Positions 41,217 through 44,094 of a DNA stretch of 44,094 nucleotides are shown here, piece after piece. Position 1 is the first letter of the stretch. Each line of letters begins with the position of its first letter. A program made the translations under genes and the position numbers. The stretch is from an uncultured Neomegalonema sp. GTDB lineage: Bacteria > Pseudomonadota > Alphaproteobacteria > Rhodobacterales > Rhodobacteraceae. The DNA is taken from contig CALFFK010000012.1 in assembly GCA_937957975.1 (NCBI GenBank), forward strand, positions 1-44,094, written 5' to 3'. The notes beneath the pieces are model-generated. The model did not search any database, had not been told where the DNA came from, and saw only the letters and a list, made by a program, of their open reading frames with translations.

Positions 41217-42764
41217 CTATGGCTCTCCTGTTCCAATCTGCTCCTTGCGTTTGGCCATATAGGCATCGAGTTCTTCGCGGATCGCCGGGTCCATTGTGGG
41301 TTGGTCATAGTCGCGCAGCGCCTGTTGCCAGATGCCGGTCGCACGTTGGGTTGCGGTTTTGGCCCCTGATAATTCCCAGTTTTCATGGTTCTGCCAATCG
41401 CTCAACATTGGCTGATAGAAAGCCGTTTCATATCGTTCCATGGTATGCGGTGAGCCAAAGAAATGTCCCCCTGTCGGCACATCCCGCATCGCCTCAAAGG
41501 CCAATGTATCATCGTTAATCTCGATAGGATCGAGAAAGGCAATCATGTGCTGGAGCATTTCGACATCGAGGACAAGCTTCTCAAAGGAAGCACAGAGACC
41601 ACCCTCCATCCATCCCGCCGCGTGGTAATGCAGGTTCGCGTGGCCCAGCGTACAGGACCATAGCGCCATCTGCGTTTCGTAAGCGGCCTGTGCATCAACG
41701 ATATTCGAAGCACTGGTGGGCGAGGCGCGATAGGGCAAGCTGTAGCGGCGGGCGAGTTGACCCGACGCAATATTGGCCTTGGTGTTCTCCGGCGTTCCGA
41801 AAGCGGGCGCTCCTGAGCGCATATCCACGTTCGAAGTATAGGCTCCATACATAACAGGCGAGCCGGGATTGGCGAGTTGCGACAGGGCGATACCAAATAA
41901 GGCTTCGGCATTTTGCTGGGTCAGACCGGCGGCAAGCGTCACAGGTGTCATTGCGCCCATCAACGTGAAAGGCGTGACGACGGGCGGCTGTCCATGACGG
42001 GACATGGCGATCAGGCCGTCAGCCATGGTATCGTCGAATTTGCGCGGCGAGTTGACGGAGATGATGGTCGTCACGCCGGGGCTTGCGGCGATTTCCTCCA
42101 ATGACAGTCCCCGCGCGATGGCCTGCATCGCGATACCATCTATGGCCCGCCCTGCACCGATGGCACTGACATGATAGCAGAGATCCGAGAGGGTAATATT
42201 AGCGTTGTAGGTATCGAGATGTCTGGAATTTGCGGGCAACTCGACAGGCGCACAGACCTGGTTGCCGATGATATGGATCGCGTTGAAATGATGGGCGACG
42301 CGGGTAAAATTGTCGAAGTCCTCCATGTTTCCTGATCGACGCCCATTCACGCAATCATGGACGGACGGGGGACCAGCAACCATCCCGAAGGCGATACTAT
42401 CCCCGCCGATACGCAGGGATTTTTCGGGGTTTCGTGGGGTGAGCGTGAATTGGGACGGGGCGGTGGAAATCAACTGTTCTACCAGCGCACCATCAAGGCG
42501 AACGATACCAGTTGCTTCATCAACTTCTGCCCCGGCCTCACGGAAAAGCGCTCTGCCCTCCGCGCTCATCAACTCGATGCCAAGCTCCGACAATACGCGG
42601 AGCGAGGCCCGGTGGATCGCTTCGACCTGATCGTCACTGATGACCTTCAACGGCGCATATGGATTCCGGGGCTGCTTCCACGGCAATTGGGGGATTTGCC
42701 CCAATGTGGCTTCGCGGTCGCGGGGCGAAGGGCCGGAACGGCGGCGGCGTCGGGGTTCAGACAT
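41217..42764 (-). CDS. Trimethylamine methyltransferase (MttB) family protein, non-pyrrolysine
   Basis: This 515-aa TIM-barrel protein belongs to the MttB superfamily, which moves methyl groups from quaternary or tertiary amines (glycine betaine, proline betaine, carnitine and similar) to a corrinoid protein. The frame is fully open with no internal TAG, so it does not use pyrrolysine and is not the methanogen-type TMA enzyme; such homologues are typical of bacteria with betaine demethylases. Seen segments include the basic N-terminus MSEPRRRRRSG, DDQVEAIHRASLRVLSELGIE (in part), GPPSVHDCVNGRRSG, and TNVDMRSGAPAFGTPEN (as SNVDMRSGAPAFG). No corrinoid protein or activase is in the window. The start is ATG 42764 with GGAG upstream. 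Confidence 0.88.
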   Translation of the reverse strand: MSEPRRRRRSGPSPRDREATLGQIPQLPWKQPRNPYAPLKVISDDQVEAIHRASLRVLSELGIELMSAEGRALFREAGAEVDEATGIVRLDGALVEQLISTAPSQFTLTPRNPEKSLRIGGDSIAFGMVAGPPSVHDCVNGRRSGNMEDFDNFTRVAHHFNAIHIIGNQVCAPVELPANSRHLDTYNANITLSDLCYHVSAIGAGRAIDGIAMQAIARGLSLEEIAASPGVTTIISVNSPRKFDDTMADGLIAMSRHGQPPVVTPFTLMGAMTPVTLAAGLTQQNAEALFGIALSQLANPGSPVMYGAYTSNVDMRSGAPAFGTPENTKANIASGQLARRYSLPYRASPTSASNIVDAQAAYETQMALWSCTLGHANLHYHAAGWMEGGLCASFEKLVLDVEMLQHMIAFLDPIEINDDTLAFEAMRDVPTGGHFFGSPHTMERYETAFYQPMLSDWQNHENWELSGAKTATQRATGIWQQALRDYDQPTMDPAIREELDAYMAKRKEQIGTGEP

Positions 42765-42909
42765 GAGCAGGTCTCCGGTTATGAACCTCTACCATGGCGC
42801 TTGATCTACCCGGCACACAATGACTTCCTCTGTGACTCAGAAAAGTGAGCCACCAGACAGATCATCATCGCATCGACCCTCGATTATAGCGACCAGTTCG
42901 ACCCCTACA

Positions 42910-44094
42910 TCAGTCGAACCGGGGTAAATCGCGATCCGGCACTTCATTGCGGCCCTTGCCTAATCTCCGGTCGCGCATGGCCAGCAGGCGCAGGCGCAAG
43001 GCGTTGATCTTGATAAAGCCTGCCGCATCCTTCTGGTCGTAGGCTCCCTGATCGTCCTCAAAGGTGACATGTTGCTCCGAATACAGGCTGTCATGCTCGG
43101 ACCAACGGCCCACAATATCGACGTTGCCCTTATAGAGTTTCAAGCGCACCGTACCGTTCACATTCTGCTGGGATTTGTCGATGGCCGCTTGCAGCATCTC
43201 ACGCTCCGGGCTGAACCAATAGCCGTTATAAATCAGCTCCGCATATTGTGGCATGAGCTGATCCTTCAGATGCGCCGCGCCACGGTCGAGCGTGATTTGC
43301 TCGATCCCCCGATGCGCGGCCAGCAGGATCGTGCCACCCGGCGTCTCATAGATGCCGCGCGACTTCATACCAACATAGCGCCCTTCGACCAAATCAAGCC
43401 GTCCGATGCCATGCTTGCCACCATATTCGTTAAGCTTGGTGAGGATCGTTGCGGGCGACATTGCCTCACCATTGATCGCAACCGCGTCGCCCTTCTCAAA
43501 CGTCACCTCGATACGTTCAGGAGTATCGGGCGCATCCTCCGGCGCGACGGTGCGCTGGTAAACGTAATCGGGCGCTTCCTCCGCCGGGTCTTCCAGCACT
43601 TTTCCTTCGCTGGAGGTGTGCAGCAGGTTCGCATCCACCGAGAACGGGGCTTCGCCGCGTTTATCCTTCGGTACCGGAACCTGATGCTGCTCGGCCCATT
43701 CAATCAGCTTGGTGCGTGAGGTCAGATCCCAGTCGCGCCAGGGGGCAATGACCTTGATATCAGGGTTAAGAGCATAGGCGGCCAGTTCAAACCGAACCTG
43801 ATCGTTGCCTTTGCCCGTCGCTCCGTGGGCAATCGCATCCGCGCCAGTCTCGGCGGCAATCTCGACCAGACGCTTGGAAATCAAGGGCCGCGCGATAGAC
43901 GTGCCGAGCAGATACAGCCCCTCGTAGACCGCATTCGCCCGGAACATCGGAAAAACGAAATCGCGGACGAATTCCTCACGAATATCTTCGATGAAGATAT
44001 TTTCATCGGCCAGCCCCATCAGTTTGGCCTTGTCCCGCGCTGGTCCCAGTTCCTCGCCCTGCCCCAGATCGGCAGTGAAGGTCACGACCTCACA
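42910..44094 (-). CDS. argG: Argininosuccinate synthase (5' end outside window)
   Basis: The 394 residues visible lack only the first ~25 of ArgG: the sequence begins [16 protein letters not shown] at the right edge, and the SGGLDTS ATP-binding loop lies outside. Family segments follow: [22 protein letters not shown] (in part), [40 protein letters not shown] (in part) and [17 protein letters not shown]. It joins citrulline and aspartate in arginine synthesis. The stop lies 145 bp upstream of the MttB homologue on the same strand; no terminator is evident. Confidence 0.96.
   Translation of the reverse strand, partial: CEVVTFTADLGQGEELGPARDKAKLMGLADENIFIEDIREEFVRDFVFPMFRANAVYEGLYLLGTSIARPLISKRLVEIAAETGADAIAHGATGKGNDQVRFELAAYALNPDIKVIAPWRDWDLTSRTKLIEWAEQHQVPVPKDKRGEAPFSVDANLLHTSSEGKVLEDPAEEAPDYVYQRTVAPEDAPDTPERIEVTFEKGDAVAINGEAMSPATILTKLNEYGGKHGIGRLDLVEGRYVGMKSRGIYETPGGTILLAAHRGIEQITLDRGAAHLKDQLMPQYAELIYNGYWFSPEREMLQAAIDKSQQNVNGTVRLKLYKGNVDIVGRWSEHDSLYSEQHVTFEDDQGAYDQKDAAGFIKINALRLRLLAMRDRRLGKGRNEVPDRDLPRFD

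Noticed and set aside
41217-42764. Pyrrolysine-containing trimethylamine methyltransferase
   Set aside because: There is no in-frame TAG inside the gene and no pyl genes in the window, so it is a non-pyrrolysine member.
42765-42909. Possible cobalamin riboswitch upstream of the MttB homologue
   Set aside because: The 145-bp gap is too short and shows no B12-box-like sequence or matching stems.

Overview
The window reads as a 44-kb stretch of an alphaproteobacterial chromosome, most likely from the Sphingomonadales; that placement is inference from gene content, since no rRNA or species marker is present. The lineage signals are a CpdR-type receiver next to N-formylglutamate amidohydrolase, the cysG-DUF2849-sulfite reductase gene order, a Zur-controlled znuA / zur-znuC-znuB locus, a TadG-like vWA protein, a LuxI/LuxR pair, and an MmgR-like small RNA. 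Coding density is high, with many 4-nt ATGA overlaps. I see no prophage, insertion sequence, integron or CRISPR array.

Layout. 1-2130 (+): the tail of an unknown gene, then the alpha and beta subunits of a class I (Fe-S) fumarase / tartrate dehydratase. 2136-8733 (-): gatC, gatA, a cytoplasmic BisC/DMSO-reductase-like molybdoenzyme, a polytopic transporter and a TSUP exporter. 8859-12812 (-): siroheme synthase, DUF2849, sulfite reductase and DUF934, i.e. assimilatory sulfite reduction, with no cysH in the usual place. 13120-13198 (+): a candidate small RNA. 13197-14965: N-formylglutamate amidohydrolase, a CpdR homologue without phospho-acceptor, tRNA-Val(GAC) and rpmJ (41 codons). 15119-18038: zinc uptake, with a perfect palindrome between the divergent genes. 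18110-23946: HNH endonuclease, TadG-like protein, TrkH, an inositol-phosphatase-family enzyme and TldE/PmbA. 24300-26074 (+): a possible 74-aa ORF, luxR and luxI. 26081-27747 (-): aroK-aroB. 27875-30529 (+): a tiny membrane protein, a secreted protein and xerD, all overlapping. 30533-34067 (-): an MFS transporter, a TTC38-like repeat protein and a divergent metallophosphoesterase-like protein. 34336-36556 (+): a CorC/HlyC-type protein and a hydroxypyruvate isomerase-like enzyme. 36592-38903 (-): a secreted protein, a 71-aa membrane protein, an SDR and pdxH. 39056-39691 (+): a glycine-zipper lipoprotein. 39771-44094 (-): creatinase, an MttB-family methyltransferase and argG, whose 5' end lies outside the window.

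Most genes are housekeeping or common accessory genes. The points most worth a second look are: the CpdR homologue with Thr at the phospho-Asp position and Glu at the conserved Lys; the small RNA with two UUCG hairpins, a CU-rich linker and a TTGC-GCT-GCAA palindrome at its promoter; the metallophosphoesterase-like protein whose metal-ligand motifs are eroded and which is rich in Cys; the pairing of a residue-complete creatinase with a non-pyrrolysine MttB homologue; and the repeat-bearing leader and small ORF ahead of luxR.
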